DNA from: Colius striatus
Taxonomy: Eukaryota; Chordata; Aves; Coliiformes; Coliidae
DNA: 64,000 bases
Direction: 5' to 3'
NCBI RefSeq assembly: GCF_028858725.1
Contig: NC_084769.1
Location: 2,101,001-2,165,000 of the forward strand
Below the pieces are notes generated by a model. That model saw only the letters and a list, made by a program, of their open reading frames with translations. It was not told the origin of the DNA and made no database searches. Below are positions 37,914 to 52,900 of this stretch, one piece after another (position 1 is the first letter of the stretch; every line of letters starts with the position of its first letter). The translations under genes were made by a program, and so were the position numbers.

Positions 37914-40900
37914 GTAAGAAGAAAATCTGAGAATGTCAGTATTTGTTTCCTGCCCTGTGAATGAATGCACTGATCACTTTAGTGACATGTTGCTCATCAG
38001 CATAGATGGTTGCTTGCTGTTTGCTCTCCAAAGATTAGGATGTGATGAGATGTCTATTGATTGGTTTCATCAGTAAAAAACAACAACAAAAGTTGCTCTC
38101 AGTGGAGAAAAATCTCCCTGGTTCCTGACATAGTTTCTCTGCTTAAATAAGGACTGTAACTGTCCTACACCCCCACTGCGAGCTTTTGTGATTACCCTCC
38201 TGCGTAATTATAGATGCAGTGGGCCATCTCTTTTCCCTCCTGGCTTGCCCTCTGTCATCCAATCCAGGAGCCACTTTCTAGCCTCGTGTCTCTGCCCACT
38301 GCACTGCAGAAATGCAGCAGTTTTGTGCCATCAAGGTGCCATTAACCAATTTAGCCTTAGAAGCTGCAGAGATCAAGCTAGATTTAAACCTGTAGCTGTC
38401 CACGGAGTTGCATCAGGGATCAATTTGCCAATAAGTCATTTAAACTCAGAGTTATATGCCTAATTATTTAGTCTCAGCAATTTGGCTAACTGAATCCCCA
38501 GGAAACTGGGAAACCTACAGCTTGCTTTTATGAGAGAATGCCATTAGAGCAGTGACTTTGTATATGAGGTTAACAAACAGTGTGGTCTTACCTGCTGCAT
38601 TATTGCTATTCCAAAATGAAATGATGTGTTATGAAATACGTAAGTGCTATAACAAATTGCTCAGTGTTTGAGGGAAAGAGTAGGACAGCAAAAATGTAGA
38701 CATCCCACAACTCGTTATCTCCACGCTATATTCAATGGACTGTTGGTTTCAGGCAGTGTTACAGCATTGAGCCCTGACTGCAGACTCGGTCAATTCCAAA
38801 CAGTGAAGGAAATAAAGTCAAATGGTTTGCCAGTTAGTTAAATATCTTTTGGAAAAATAAACATTACCTTTCATAAAGCTCAATTGTACCACCCTGTTAC
38901 GAAAGATAACAGTCCTTCATTAAGTTTCCTATTACCATATTACTTGTAATTGCCTCTTAGTTTGCTCTCTGTAACAAAATGTGTGTTTGCTGCCAATGTT
39001 TGTTTGTTGCTGCTGGGTTTCTGTAAATACAAGTCAGTTTCATCGTTTGGTTTTTGATTTTCAATGACCCCATTCCTGTAACCACATCCTTAGGACAGAC
39101 CAAGATGGTGCTGCTTAAGTAGCTTCTCTTGGGGTATTCATAGAGGTCAAATAAAATGGGAACCATAGCATCTGGTACAATTTTAAGGCAGCTTAAGCCT
39201 TTCCAAAGTTTTCTTAATTCCCCTTCTGTACGAATCTCCTATTTGAAACCTGTAGAGGTTCGATCAGAAACTCATCTTCCAAAAGAGCAGAAAATAATTG
39301 CTGAGTAACGAGTGGCTGAGAAAACTTTGAGGGTTTTAAGATACTATTTTTGCATTCTCTGGAGTTATTAGCCTGCACTGTGCGAAAAACCACAGTGAAT
39401 GACACCAGCCTTTGCTGCTGAGTTGCTTTAGGCTTTGTGGAAGGGAGGTCAAACGCGGCACAGGGCCTGTGAACAGAAACTGCCCCGGAATACCCCAGTA
39501 TGACACAACTTGAAAAGTGTGGACTAGTTAAGTGAATGTAACTCTGAGGAACAACTCTGGGGAAATGGCTTAACTTTTAATGAGGGGTTTTTTTAGGGCT
39601 TGACCCAAAGGCCTTTCTGCCGCCACAGTGTTGGCGCGTGACCCTGAGCACGTCATCACTGAGGAGATTTTCAATGGTAAAAGCCGTGTTATACATTTTC
39701 TCCTTTCTGGATACCAATGGGCCAAGTGAAGCACTCCTTAAAGGAAACAGCTGCTGATCACTACAGTGGATGGCACACCACCTTTACTGCTTGTTTTGCC
39801 TTGGTGCAGCAGGAAAGGGAGATGGCAGGCGAAGCCTTGTGTCTGCGGCGGCCTGGCGCCATGGCGCTGCCGCCATTTTGTGAGGGCCGCGGGGAGCAGG
39901 CCTGGCGCGGGGCTGAGGGAAGGGCAGGCTGCAAGCTGCGGAGTGAAGCCCATGGAGCAGCCCTGGTTGCTGCTCTGGTGGGAGATGTGCTCTGGTCAGG
40001 TCACTCAGTTGCACTGCAGGAAGAGGTGAGAAGGTTTTGTGCCGTCAGGTGAAGAAGAGGTTGGTGGTGTGTTCATGAAGAGGCAGAGCAAAGCCTGGCA
40101 AGGAAGGAGTGCTAGGTGGAGAACCTGGTGTAATGGGTGATGGAAGGTGGCTGTCAGGGTGGAGAAGGAAGGAAGCTCGTGGTTTCTGGCAACAGGAGAG
40201 TTTGGACTCCACCTGCTGATCTGCCATTTCAGAGTAGATGTAGAACCTGGCAACTTCTTTAGGCAGTCAGACATTAGACTTCTTAAGATAGCCTCAGAGG
40301 CACAGCCCTTCTGTGTATGGGTGACTGGAACCCACCAGTGTCTGCTGCAAGGGCCCTATACCTGGGTACGAGCAACCTGGGAGATTTCTGGAAGGTATTG
40401 ATGCTTGATGAACTAACTAGAGGACATGCTCTGCTGGACATGCTACTCAGACAACAAAGAACTGGGGGAGGGTGCAAAAGGCAAGGACCGCCATGGCTGC
40501 AGGTGTCCTGAGGATGTGGAGTTGAATATTCAGAGGAGCGTGCAAGATAAACAGAATTACAGTCCCAGACTTCAGAAGAGCAGATTTGGGTCTGTTTAGG
40601 GACCTGATTGGGAAGATGCCATGGGAAACAGGCTGGGAGGGCCAAGGGGCCCAGGGTATCTGGGTGATCCTCAAGAACAATTTTCTCAGAGTACAAAAAT
40701 GATCCAGTTCAGCTTGAGAGATTAAAAACTCCATTCCTATATGCATGGGCAAAGTTCATCTGGAGTTGAAGCCAGCAAGGGAAGTTAAGAACAGCCAGAA
40801 AGAGTTCTGCAAATGCCATCACTAGTGAAAGGAAAGCTAAGAATGTGTGGGACTGTGGGCAGAGAAGCTAGTGACAAGGAACAGGCAAAATCCTCAGGCA

Positions 40901-43900
40901 CTTGAAGCCTTTTTTGCTGTAAGTTTGATAAGGCTTGTCTTGTGCTCTGTCACATCTCTGAGCTTAGCAGAGACATAGGAGTGAAGTAGTAGCCACAGAA
41001 AAGGAAGAGAGTTAGGGATTACTTTACTCACTGGGATAACATAGTTCTGTGGGACCAGGGGAGGTGGATCCAAGGGTGCTGAGGGAACAGCCTGATTTTA
41101 GAAGCTACTTCTGAGTACATGAAGGTCATGGGGAGTGGTGAACATTCACTTATCAAAGGCAAATCTTGGCTGACCAAAGCAACTGCTTTTTGTAATGAGT
41201 TCACAGGTGCTATGGACAAGGGGGTACCACTGAACACTGCACACTGTGACTAGGAAGACCTCTGAAGCAATCTTCCAGAGTCGTCTTATAATCAAGTTTA
41301 TGAGATGTGGGAGGGATAAGTGAACAGTAAAATGTATGGAAAGTTGACTGGGCTGCCAAGTGCAGAATTGTGATCAAGCTGTACAAAGTCTAGCTGGCAG
41401 CCACTAATTATTGGCATCCTTCAAGGACCTTAGGTAGGAAGAATTCTGAGGGCAGCTTTAGAGAGATGAACCCACCACAGTTCTCTCAGCATATTACCAA
41501 ACACTTGGAAAATCCTGCTTTTTTGAATGATGATGTTTTTTTCATCATTGTCTTCCCTCTTGTGGGTAAAATTAGATCATGGTCTTTCATTAATTACTTG
41601 GGAGGATGAGATTAACTGATAAAAAATGGGGAAAAAACCCAATCAGTTATGCAAAAAGATGAATAAGATGTTCAGGGTTATCAAGGATGCAAATGTGTCT
41701 GCATAGGTACCTATGAACTGCGCTCCTGTTTCTCCAGAGTATGTTTTAAAACAGCTTAAGAGAAGCTACAGTTTGGTTGTTTCTATTATCTGGCCTAATA
41801 ATGATTCTTTCCCCCTCTTTGACAGTACTACATTGAAGAGACAATTGTTGAGGAGGGTGAACCACATGAGGTAAAGGTCCCAGTGATGTTGTGTGTGGTG
41901 TATCTATGCATGTGATTAATGCCCCATGCTAAGTTAATGGCCTTTGTATTCTAAGGACTAATTTTTCATGATGGATACACAAATGTCAGTGAACAATTGC
42001 TTCTTAATACTTCATTCCCTCTGCAAGACCCTGTTGTGGGATGATCTAGAGGACTCGAAGCTCGTTCTGAGTATCCCATGTGCTGCTCTTTGGTTTGCAT
42101 TAGAAGGAACTGTGGATGTGTCCATCAGACCAAAGCTCTGCTTATTTATCTTCTGTCCCACAGCCTGCTGATAGTCTTCCCTTTGTTCCTGCCCACCAGG
42201 TGTTTGCACAGGAGCTGACAAAATGAAGCCAGAGTTTATGTTAACAATGAGAAATGCAGACTGGAAGATTACTTGGGTAGCATGTTGTCAGAAATCCAAT
42301 TATTAGTGTTAAAGATGGAAAAATTTGTCAAGTTGTTGTGACTAGATGTGTACATATAAGCAAGAGGCACAAACACACGTTATGCTCCACCTTGTTACGA
42401 AGGGAAATGTGAAATGATTCTGCCTGTGACCAGTTTACAAGTAGCAGTTGGGTTCCCTTCCCCTTGTGGAATCTTGCTGGAAAGTGGTGGTTTGCACATT
42501 CTTTTCATGTCCTTGAGTCACCAAGGAGTTATCACCATAATTTGAAATTCAATACAAATATGATCCAGCTTTCTGCCATGGCACTATGAAATACCTGTTA
42601 TGGCTTAGGCTGATGTGGAAACAGAAGCTTAGCTTTTCACTTTGGATTTCCTTCCAAACACAGAACCTGTTCCCAAAGTCTTCCTGGATTTTTCTTTGAA
42701 TAAAGCATGGTTTGGTGACTAGTTTGAAAAAGCTGTCTAGGACTGCACTTTTGAAGGAAGGCTGTCCTACTATTTTTAAGATGAATTCAACCACTGTTTT
42801 CATCAGAGATTCTAAAATCTGTAGCCAGATTGGATTTAAAGGGAGCAGTAGCATGACTGTGTCTGATTTGCATCAGTATTGTGGAATGAACAATGACATA
42901 TTAGAATGAATGTCTTTCTAGCTAATGTGTTTAGACCTTTTCCCATCAGCATGCTCTAATCCATCAGTATCATGTGGTCCTGTGAGTTCTCAGATGAAAA
43001 GCATTGTTTTGCAACAAAATGCTGTACTTTCAGAACTGAGCCTCTCTGAGTTATAGAAATGCATTACATCTTTTTTATAAGGTTTGCTGCAGAGCTAACA
43101 GCAGGGAGTGCTTTCACAGCATTCACCTAGACAGCTTCCAAACTCACCGGTGCTTTCAGTGCCAAAACTTAGGCCAACACTTGCATGTTTGAAAAGAGTC
43201 AGAAGAGAGGAACTTGTGGTGGTGCTGAAGTAACTAATAATGCCCTGGGACAGCATTAGTGACATGCAGTTTGTGACATGCAGTACACAAACCATTCACA
43301 ATGTAAGTTTTCTATACTTCTTAAGTTAGTCTTTAGTGCTGGATGTCTTTTCTGGTCTGTCTCATACTGATGCACACAGCTGTCAGAAACCTGAGCTTCA
43401 TACATTCCCTTTTAAAGGCACTTTCTCTTTTTGAGGCAAATTGATGTGAAATAAAACCTGACACCTTCTTTTGTTGGAAACTTTAAATGGAAATATTTAC
43501 TGCTTACAGTAATTTTCTTATGCAAGTGCACAAGCCATTGAAATGAATTAAGGGGATATTTCCAAGGGAAGCTTGGTTGATTGGTTATGCAAGTATCAGC
43601 TCTGTCTCTGCTGTGATTGCCATCTAGCTATAATACAATGTAGTTTCATAGAAAAGGTGTATTCTAGGTACAAGATGACAAAGGTTTGCTCTTGTCTATC
43701 TGCTGTGTCCATTCCTTTCCTTTAGCAAGAGGACAATCCTTTTGAATGACTGTATGTACCTTTGACCTCCTCTCACAACTCTCAGTGACACTGTTAGGAG
43801 CCCTGGCTGTGCAACATGTGTCTTCAACACAGCTCCAGCACTGAGAACATTTCTGCACTTTGGTTTCTGTAGCTGGTGGTCCCACCTCAGAATTCCCCTG

Positions 43901-46900
43901 ATGCCAGTAGAAGTTATGAATATAGAAGAGTGGCAACAACTCCCCTCTTCCAGCTTCCCTGGAGAATAATTGCCTGAGTTTGATACAGAAATCAGCCAGT
44001 CAGTTAATTCCTTGTGAGGTTTTTATGGGTTGGGTGTTGCACACTAGGCATACTGGGTACTCCCAGTAGGAAAAGGGCCACTGGTTTCCTGTCTGGATAA
44101 GAACTGAGCATACATTTACTGGACAGGGGAGGTGAGAAATGCTTGTCATAGAATGATGGTTTATAGTTACCAAGCAAGTAATTATTCTTTATTCCTAGGT
44201 GATCACTGAGATCACTGAGACCTTTAGCACAGACTACACAGCTCCTGAAACTACCACCTATACTGTTGAGCGTGAAGAAACCTCCGTCAGCAGTGAAAAA
44301 CCTTCTGTTGAGGATGCGGCAGCTCCGGTCAGAAAGAAGACCATACGAACAAAAGTGGACCCATCTAAGTTCTTGACACCTTATCTGGAACACAGTAACA
44401 AAATGAAGGACCTATTCAGTGAGGTAAATCCTCCCATGTCTTTTATTTCTCTGGGAACAGCAACCTTTAAAATATTTACTAGGTATTATTGCAAACCTTC
44501 CCACTACTGTTCTGTTGCCTGTACTTCATTCCATGATGTGTATTGATGTTATTTGCCTCAAGTGAGAAGTTTCCTTCTTTAAATTGGCCCCTTTTTTGCC
44601 CATTTCCTCCGAGAGTACATCAGGTCATCTTTAGACACAAGAGGTGGCTCGAGGCAGATGGCTGAAGGTTGTCAGAGGTGTCAGTTAATAGGACTCCTGC
44701 ACTGTCTGACCTGGATATCCCAGTGAAGGACTAACGTCTGTTGAATAACAAACCTCAGTGTTTTTTATGGCAGTGTGTTTCTTTATCCCTCTATATATAA
44801 CTGAGAAAAATCCTCGTACACTGTATATTGGAACAAGCCCCAACCTAAACTACTTACACCAAGTCCTGTAGACCAATACTGTAGGGTGTTGTGAAAAGTG
44901 GAAGACAACTGCTCTGCACAGATATGGATGGTATCAGATCTCTTTTCCTGGATGTTAATGTGTATTACCTACCAGTATTCAGTGCTTAAGGGTTATGAGA
45001 GATTGTTGGTGTAGGTTTGCTACCCTCACCCACATATTTTCCTTGTCTTTGGTGACTGAAGCAAACAACTGTCGATTTATCAACATCAAACTCCTGGGGT
45101 GAATACAATGAATTGGAGGTGTTCTAAACCAGACTACAGGTAGAAATGCATTTTTTGCTGTTGTGTCAGATGGAGGAAAGTCAGTTGGTTAAAACAAAGC
45201 ATAACTCTGCAAATGCAATTGGGTAACATCAGTCTGTGGTGTTCAATAATCTGCCCCAAATTCCTACTATACTACCCAGATAAAGAAATCAACAATTGCT
45301 ACATGCATTTCTGCCAGAGCTTTAGAATATGTCTTAATTGAATTTGCCATTGTTTTCTTTCAGAACAAGTACAAAGAAAAATACAGAAAAGAAAAAGGAA
45401 AGCCATATGCTTCCACAGTCGACACGCCAGAGATCCGGAGAATCAAGAAAGTGCAAGACCAGCTCAGTGAGGTGGGTATCAATTGCTGTAAGAAGGAAAT
45501 GTTTACTGAGTGATAAAGAAGCAAATTTAGCCACATTTTTAAATGTTAGATAAGAAGTGATACACTTTTGGATGATATTGTGATAAGGCAGTGCTTAGCA
45601 GAAGCTTCCTCAGGTTATAGGAGTGAGGAATACAGAGTGTATGACAATCTGAGTTCTGTGCTGTAGGCTGGGATTTAGGCCTTTCAGGAAGGGGGATGAG
45701 ATGGTTCCTTTCTAGCTGAATAATGGTCCTGCTTCTTTGTGCCTGAAAGAGGTTTGAAAATTTCTGCTCAGAAGTTGGCAGGCACGGGAGATGATGGTGC
45801 TGCCCACATCGTTCAGTTTGGCAGTTCCACACCCTCTGTCCTGCATCCATCATGAACGATGTGCCTGATCAATTTTTCTTGAGGTTAAGTTGTGTACTGG
45901 CGAAATAACCCCAGAATTTTGGTTTTAAAATGGGTTTAAATGTTTTTGTTTTCATAAAACAACTGAAAGTTCGTTTTATAAACAGATTTGGGGACGATGC
46001 TTTAGATTCTTCAGGTGTTGCACAGTGGAATTCTGCACATCTTGCCCTTTCTGATGAGATTTTCCAAGATGTGCTGTCCCCTCTGTGTGAATCCCACTCA
46101 GGGGTCTGCAAGTGCAGTTGCCCTGCTAACACAGTGTCTGTAGTTCTGGAAGTGAGCTTATCCTCCCTTCTTTCTTTTAAGCAGCTCTTGATCTTTCAAT
46201 AATACACCTCACAGTTCGGGAAACTGAAATCCACCTACAAGGGCTTCTTAATTCTTTGTACAGTAAACAAGTGGAGTTGAGTCCCTAGGAATGGGAGCAC
46301 TGAGAGCTGAGAGGGTTGTCACCTAACCTCTCAGATGTACAGGAGAATAGTGTGGGTTAAATTTGATTCCCCTCCTGACTTAGGAGGTGGTGCAGCAGTC
46401 CACGTGCTGATGCTGACTGAGCCTACTGTCAAGCTGGGAGCGGTACAGCCACATTAGGATGGTTTTGTGCCCAGGCTGCTGGTTTGCCCTGGTAATGTGG
46501 TTATATTTGGTTTGGCACTACAGCTAAAATGTACATGGTAATGGACTGTGAAGCTGAGATAGAGTGCATAGTATGGGTTTCTCTCTATTTCATTATACTG
46601 GTGGAAGTCCTCCTAGAAAAACCTTGGTGAGTGCAGAAGAGCAACACCTCTAACTGGGATGCACAGCTCTTGAAGCTGTCTCAGAGCTGCATTTCCTTCT
46701 CAGTTGCTTCACAAAATCTCTTTGTTTTTTCCGTAGCCTTAATTTCTCACGAACTAGTCCTAAATGCTCCCTTGAATTGAGGCTTTGGATGTTTACAGTG
46801 TTAAGTGTAAGAATCAATAATATTTTGAATACAACCTGTCAGTTTTTGCTGTGGGAACAAACGTGCCTCGGTGTGCCTCCATCTAGGTGAAATACCGCAT

Positions 46901-49900
46901 GGCTGGGGAAGTTGCTAGAACCATTTGCCACGTTGATGAAAAGGCCAAGGATATAGAACATGCAAAGAAGGTGTCTCAGCAAGTGAGCAAGGTGAGTGGC
47001 TTCCTTCTGGATGGGTTGTGAACATTAGTGCATCACGAGGTTACTGACAGGAATGGAGTTTTGAGCTCAGGGGACCGAAGTAACGGTTATAGAATGGTTT
47101 AGAAGCACAGGGAGAGGCAGCAAAGAAGTTGAGAAGGTGTGATGGAAAGAAGCTGGAACACAAAAAATTCTATTTAAACATAAGGGAAAACTATTTCAGT
47201 GCTGAGGTGAGGGAGCCCTGGCCCAGGCTGCCCAGGGAGGGTGTGGAGGCTCCTTCTTGGGAGGTTTCCAACCCCACCTGGACACGTTTCTGTGCCTCCT
47301 GAGCCAGGGGAACCTGCTGTAAGCAGGGGATTGGACTAGGTGATCTCTAAAAGTCCCTTCCAACTCCCACCATTCTATGATTCTATGAAGCATAAATATC
47401 ATCTTAAATGTTTCCAGCTGATGTCTTCAAATGCTACTGGCTTGAGACTTTGATGTTGGAAAAGCCTTTAGAACAGGTAGCTGGTTCACAAAAGTAAATA
47501 TTTTTCTAATGATACAATAACCAAGGTGCTGTTCTTTCTTTCCAGGTATTATATAAACAGAATTGGGAAGAGAATAAGGACAAGTACCTGCTTCCCCCTG
47601 ATGCTCCAGAGCTTGTGAATGCAATAAAAAACACAGCAATGTTCAGTAAGGTAAGAAAAAATAGGTCCTAGACCTGCCACAGGTCTAGGCAGCTGAAGTG
47701 CAAAAAGCATTCCAAGTCAGAGATTAATTCCTAATGAGTATTCTGGAATTCTTCTGGTTTTTAGAAACTTTATACTGAAGACTGGGAAGGAGACAAAAGT
47801 TTATTCTATCCATACAATGACAGTCCAGAGCTCAGAAGGGTGGCACAGGCTCAGAAGGCTCTGAGTGATGTAAGTATCAAAGCCTGTTCAACGGTTGGAT
47901 TGCTGTTTCAGCGTAAGCTGGTAGACTTCATAGTGGACTTTGGCTAGATAAAAAACCACCATAATGGAACAGAAAATGAAAAGGTGTAGGTGTGCACTGG
48001 TAGCTCTAATAGTAGTGCCATCTCAACAGGAACAGATGTACTCATAGGAGGGTATAAATCTGTTGGCAGCTTGATGTCAGACGAAGAATGAATGAAATAG
48101 TTTATTAAAGATCTTCTGAGATGATCAGTAGGAAGACCTTGAGTATCTCTCAAAATGCCTGGAGACAGTCTCATGGTTGGCTCTAAGCCCAGTTCACTAT
48201 TGTGAGTCTACAAATCTGTCTCTCTCAAACAGTGATAAGGAAAGTCAGGAATCTGTGAGGCTGTGTGACCTGGTGATGATACCTGGATATACAGAACTCT
48301 TCAGCTGAGGATTTCAGTTCTCACTGATTTCAGTGAATATTGCAGATTTCCAGAAGTTCACCAGTCCATGTTTTTTCAGGAACAACAGAACAATATATCT
48401 GAAAACTTTCCCAGGAAAGTGGTTCTTTTCCACTCCAGAATAGGTTGAATGAAAGAGTTTATGCTGCGGTAGTTGTGGACAAAACGACTTTCACTAGTGG
48501 TGGTATTAGCAGAATTAAGAGTTCTGCTGCTGAAGTTGGTGGCTACTGCAAATGTTTGCTTCTCTCATGTTTTCAGATTGTCTACAAAAAAGGACACGAT
48601 GAACGAAAATCTAAATATACTTCTCTGCCAGATCCACCTGACGTGGAACAAGCCAAGAAAGTGACAAGGCAGCTGAGTGATGTGAGTAGAAGGGAGTGAT
48701 CTTTCTGTAGAGACCCCACTTTTGGCATTAGAGATGCATAGAGGTAGCTAAAGAATGGGAAAGCAAAAGAAAAGAACAGAGTTCATATGAAGACCCTTTC
48801 AATTTGCAGTGGCAGATGTTAGTTCCTTTCTTCCTCGGGTATCTCAGAGCAAATCCTGTCAGGTGAAAGGCAAAACTTGATTCTTGACCCTAAATTGTGT
48901 TTTCATAAAACAATTCTGTTTCTGCCATACATATGTTATTCTTCCCCCCCCCACACCCTTTTTTGGTCTCCTGCTTTACACTTTCTGGATTTACAGGAGA
49001 AAAATAGTAAATGAATCCGTGTTGCTGTTCTCTGAAATGTAAACAAGATCTGTGAATATATATCCAGTGCTGGAGTGAGTTATTTGCTTACAAGGAGTAG
49101 TCCCATTTTGCTGACAAGTTGCCCAGGACAACTGCACAAAGTACCTCCTAAATGTTTTATTTCAGTGTCAAGCCATTGTACATGAACATATCCTGTGGGT
49201 ATCAGTGGGAATGTCTGCCCACTTAGATAACCATTTCCTCATTTGCACATCAAGTTAACAAGGAACATTCCATTTTAGATCCCATAGCTGTGTGGCATGA
49301 TTAACCAAAGATTCTGGCACCAGTCCTTGTCAGTACATTTTAGGTTTACTTAGAATAAAACACAGCTGAGGAAGCAGGAGGTGAAGTGAAATACAGGAAA
49401 ATCAGCTTTTGCTGAAGAAACTGGAACTAAGTTGCATGAGGTTGTAAGACAGGAGTAGGCTTTTAACTCAGGACAGAATGTAGCCATTATGAAGAGAGTG
49501 TGCATGATTTTGTTGCTGTGTATTGAGAAGCATCTGCTGTTTAAGATTAGAGAGTTACGGTATTTGCTTCTGCTTGTGAAACCACCAGGAAAATCTTGCA
49601 GTGAACACATTTGGAAGGTGAAAGGAGGTAGTGTTTCATTTAGAGAAGATTTCTTTACTCTTATTCTTCTGTAGCTTAAAAGCTAAATAAGCTAGAAAGC
49701 TGAGGAAGACCAGCATCCTAAATCTCTGAAATGAACAAAATAGTGAGCTATATAGGTGCCTCCAAAACAAAAGAGTGATTTTCTAAAGGTTACATTTGGC
49801 ATATATAATCTTTATCATATGGATGTTTACTATATGGGACAGTGAGTTAAAACTCAGGAAGGTGTTTTGTTATCAGACAGACAGGAACTGTCTGTTTAAA

Positions 49901-52900
49901 CAGTTAACACTTGATTTCCCTGTGCTTGAAGATATTCTCACAGCAGTCCCAAATGCCAGGCAGTCCATATATTAGAAGGGTTTACTTATAACAAGTTTCA
50001 ACAGCCATAACAATAAATTCTGCTTAACTAATGAGCAATAACATGTCCCAATATTAGGTGACCAGTGAGAAAGCAGAACTAAAGGAGTATGTTTGTGATG
50101 TCTCATCAACAGATTTTCTTACTGATAACTGTCTTTGAGAAGAGGTGACTGATTTCACCTCCTTACCCTTTGTTTGGTCAGGGAAGGCACTAAGAGAAAT
50201 AACTGAGTATTAGTGCTTAGGCCAAATCATATCTCTGACAGTAACTGATACAGTGGTTATAAGGCAGCTGTAAAATGCGAAGCAACTCTAAAAAGATGAC
50301 TTACAAAACTGAATGAGCTGTATCTTGGGGATTCAATTTTCTTCTTCTATTTCATTGCAGGTTGTTTACCACGAGGACTACAAAAACAAAATCAAAGGCA
50401 AGTGGAGTCAAACCCCGTGCTACGACGTGGCAGTCGCCAAAATGAACGCAGACAATCTGAGTATGGTAAGTGAAAAGAGATTCATTTCAGAAAACCTTGA
50501 CATGAGCAACTTTATCCCCTGTTATGTTAACATTGAGAACACTGGTTGATTTCTGCAAGCTGCATTGATGGTGTTTCTCTCTTCCTAAATAAGCCACTTG
50601 GTGGATGTTCTGTTCATGAATTAAGCACATTTGATATGTTGTGATCTGTTTGTTTCTAACAGAGAAAATACCAGGAAGACTTTGAGAGCATAAAAGACCA
50701 AATCTACTTCATGCAGACTGAAACTCCAGAATATGAAGCCAATAAGCGAGTTTCAGATAACGTCAGTAAGGTATGACACCTGTGCTCCCCTTCATTTGGC
50801 TTGACCAGAGTTCTAAAGTCAGAGCAGTTTGTGCTGAAACCTTTTTGTCAAGGGTGAAAAAAGTCTCCTTATATACAAGGGATTTATTCTTGTGTGCTTT
50901 GCATTAGGAAGGTTATAACAACTCCTAGCCAAAATTATCATCTTCCACCGTTGTACCCATGAAGTGGAATTTTCTTTCAGTGAAGCAGAATTGGCTTGGT
51001 TGGTTGTTCTGATTATGTGATGGTTTTTAGTTGGAACAAATCAATAGTCAACCAAGTCCAAATTAAGCTAGGTAAACTTGGCACTGAATTTGCATATTTA
51101 TTCATCCTTGCTCAGTGTGTCTCAGTGATGATGTGCTGGCCCCTCTAGTGTCAAAATACAGAATTTGTTTGGCTTCTGCCTTTTCTGCAGTAGTGTATGT
51201 GTCAGCAAAGGCAATTTTAGGTCCTGAATTGTAAGTATGTGACTGCTCTGAGATGTCAACTGATAGCCCAAAAGTTATGATGTGTGGATAGGGGCTTAGA
51301 GGTGGAGATATCTACAAAAGCTACTCTCACTTATCCTGTGATCTTGTCTCCCATCTCATCACCCATGCACTCCTGAGATCCAAATGTCTTTCATGGTCCT
51401 TTGCCATCATGAATCATAAGTTAATAAACAGGGGAAATTTTCCTGAGAACTTCAAGGTGATCATAAAATCATGGAATGGTTTCAGCTGGCAGAGCCCTTT
51501 CAGCTCATGGAGTGCAGCCTCTGTCCCAGCCCCATCACCCACCAGCCCATTGCCCTCAGTGCAACACCCACCTGGCTCTGAAACCCCTCCAGGGACGGTG
51601 ACTCCAGCAGCTCCATGGGCAGCCCCTTCCAATGCCTGACAGCCCTGGTAGCAAAGAAATTCCTCCTCACATCCAGCCTGATGTAGGTTAGTGAGTGTTT
51701 AGCTTTTAAGACCAATTTTCTAAACCTCACCCTTTTTATTCTTGTATTTTTAAAGGTAAAATACAGAGCAGACTATGAAAAGAAGAAAGCTATTGCAGAT
51801 TACAATGTGCTTCCTGCTACAGAAAACCCCTTGCTGAGGCAATTAAAAGCTGCAGGAAATGTGCTGAGTGATGTGAGTATTGTCAAAGTACAACTGGGTG
51901 ATTTTTGGTCATAATTTCTTCACAAGGCTTCTCCTTTGGATCTTTTAGTATTTTGAGTTTTGCAGACCAGTATTTGTCATGAGAGACCACTAATCAGAAT
52001 GGTATAGGTAAGGAGTCATTTCCCCATAGCAGAATAGAACATTAGCTGTGGCATGTTGTGAGAATAGCTGTTTGTTGTATATTTCACCTAGATCCCTCTG
52101 GAAAACAGATCACAAGATCACAGTTCTGCCCTTTACCATTTTAAGGAACTTTAACTGATGTCTGTGATGACAGAATATGTAGTACTTCTGCATATTCATA
52201 TGTATTGTGTTCTGACTACTCTCAGTCATGGCTTTCTCAATTGCTGGCATGGTGCTGTTTTCACCTGTATGGAAAGAGATTGCATAGATCTTAGTGTCAG
52301 AAGTTCAAAAACTATTAGTTAGACCTTTGTGTCTCCCTTACAAACCTAATAGTCAATAAAACAAGATTTTTAAAAAAATCATTAGGGGAAAAAAGGGGAA
52401 ACTGCTTTTCAGTCTCCTGGGAAAGCTTTTCTTTGCAATCGTTTCACAGTTTTCCTCTTGGAATTCATAGGGTGTTGTGAGTGAGTTGTGGTGAAATCTC
52501 CTGTGTTATCTGATGTGATTTTTCTCTTGCAGAAATTATACAAAGAAGCCTATGAACAGTCCAAAGGAACCAGCATGAATTACTGTGACACACCCAAGTT
52601 CCAGACTGATAGTCTTCTGAAGAATTTTAGTGATGTGTGTATTTGATTTGTGCGATCTCCTTCCGTACCGACGCTCTTGATTGCTTTTGTTTACCAGTGT
52701 GTGATTATTTCCCCAGGTCAAGTATAAAGATGCCTATCAAAAGAATATTTTGGGACACTATTTGGGCAGCTTTGAGGACCCACATCAAATACACTGCATG
52801 AAAGTTGAAGCTATGAAGAGTGATGTAAGTGTGGCAATCGTGTTTTCACCATCATACTTTGATTTCAGAGAAAACTCAGTTGTGGTTTCTCACTGAATGT

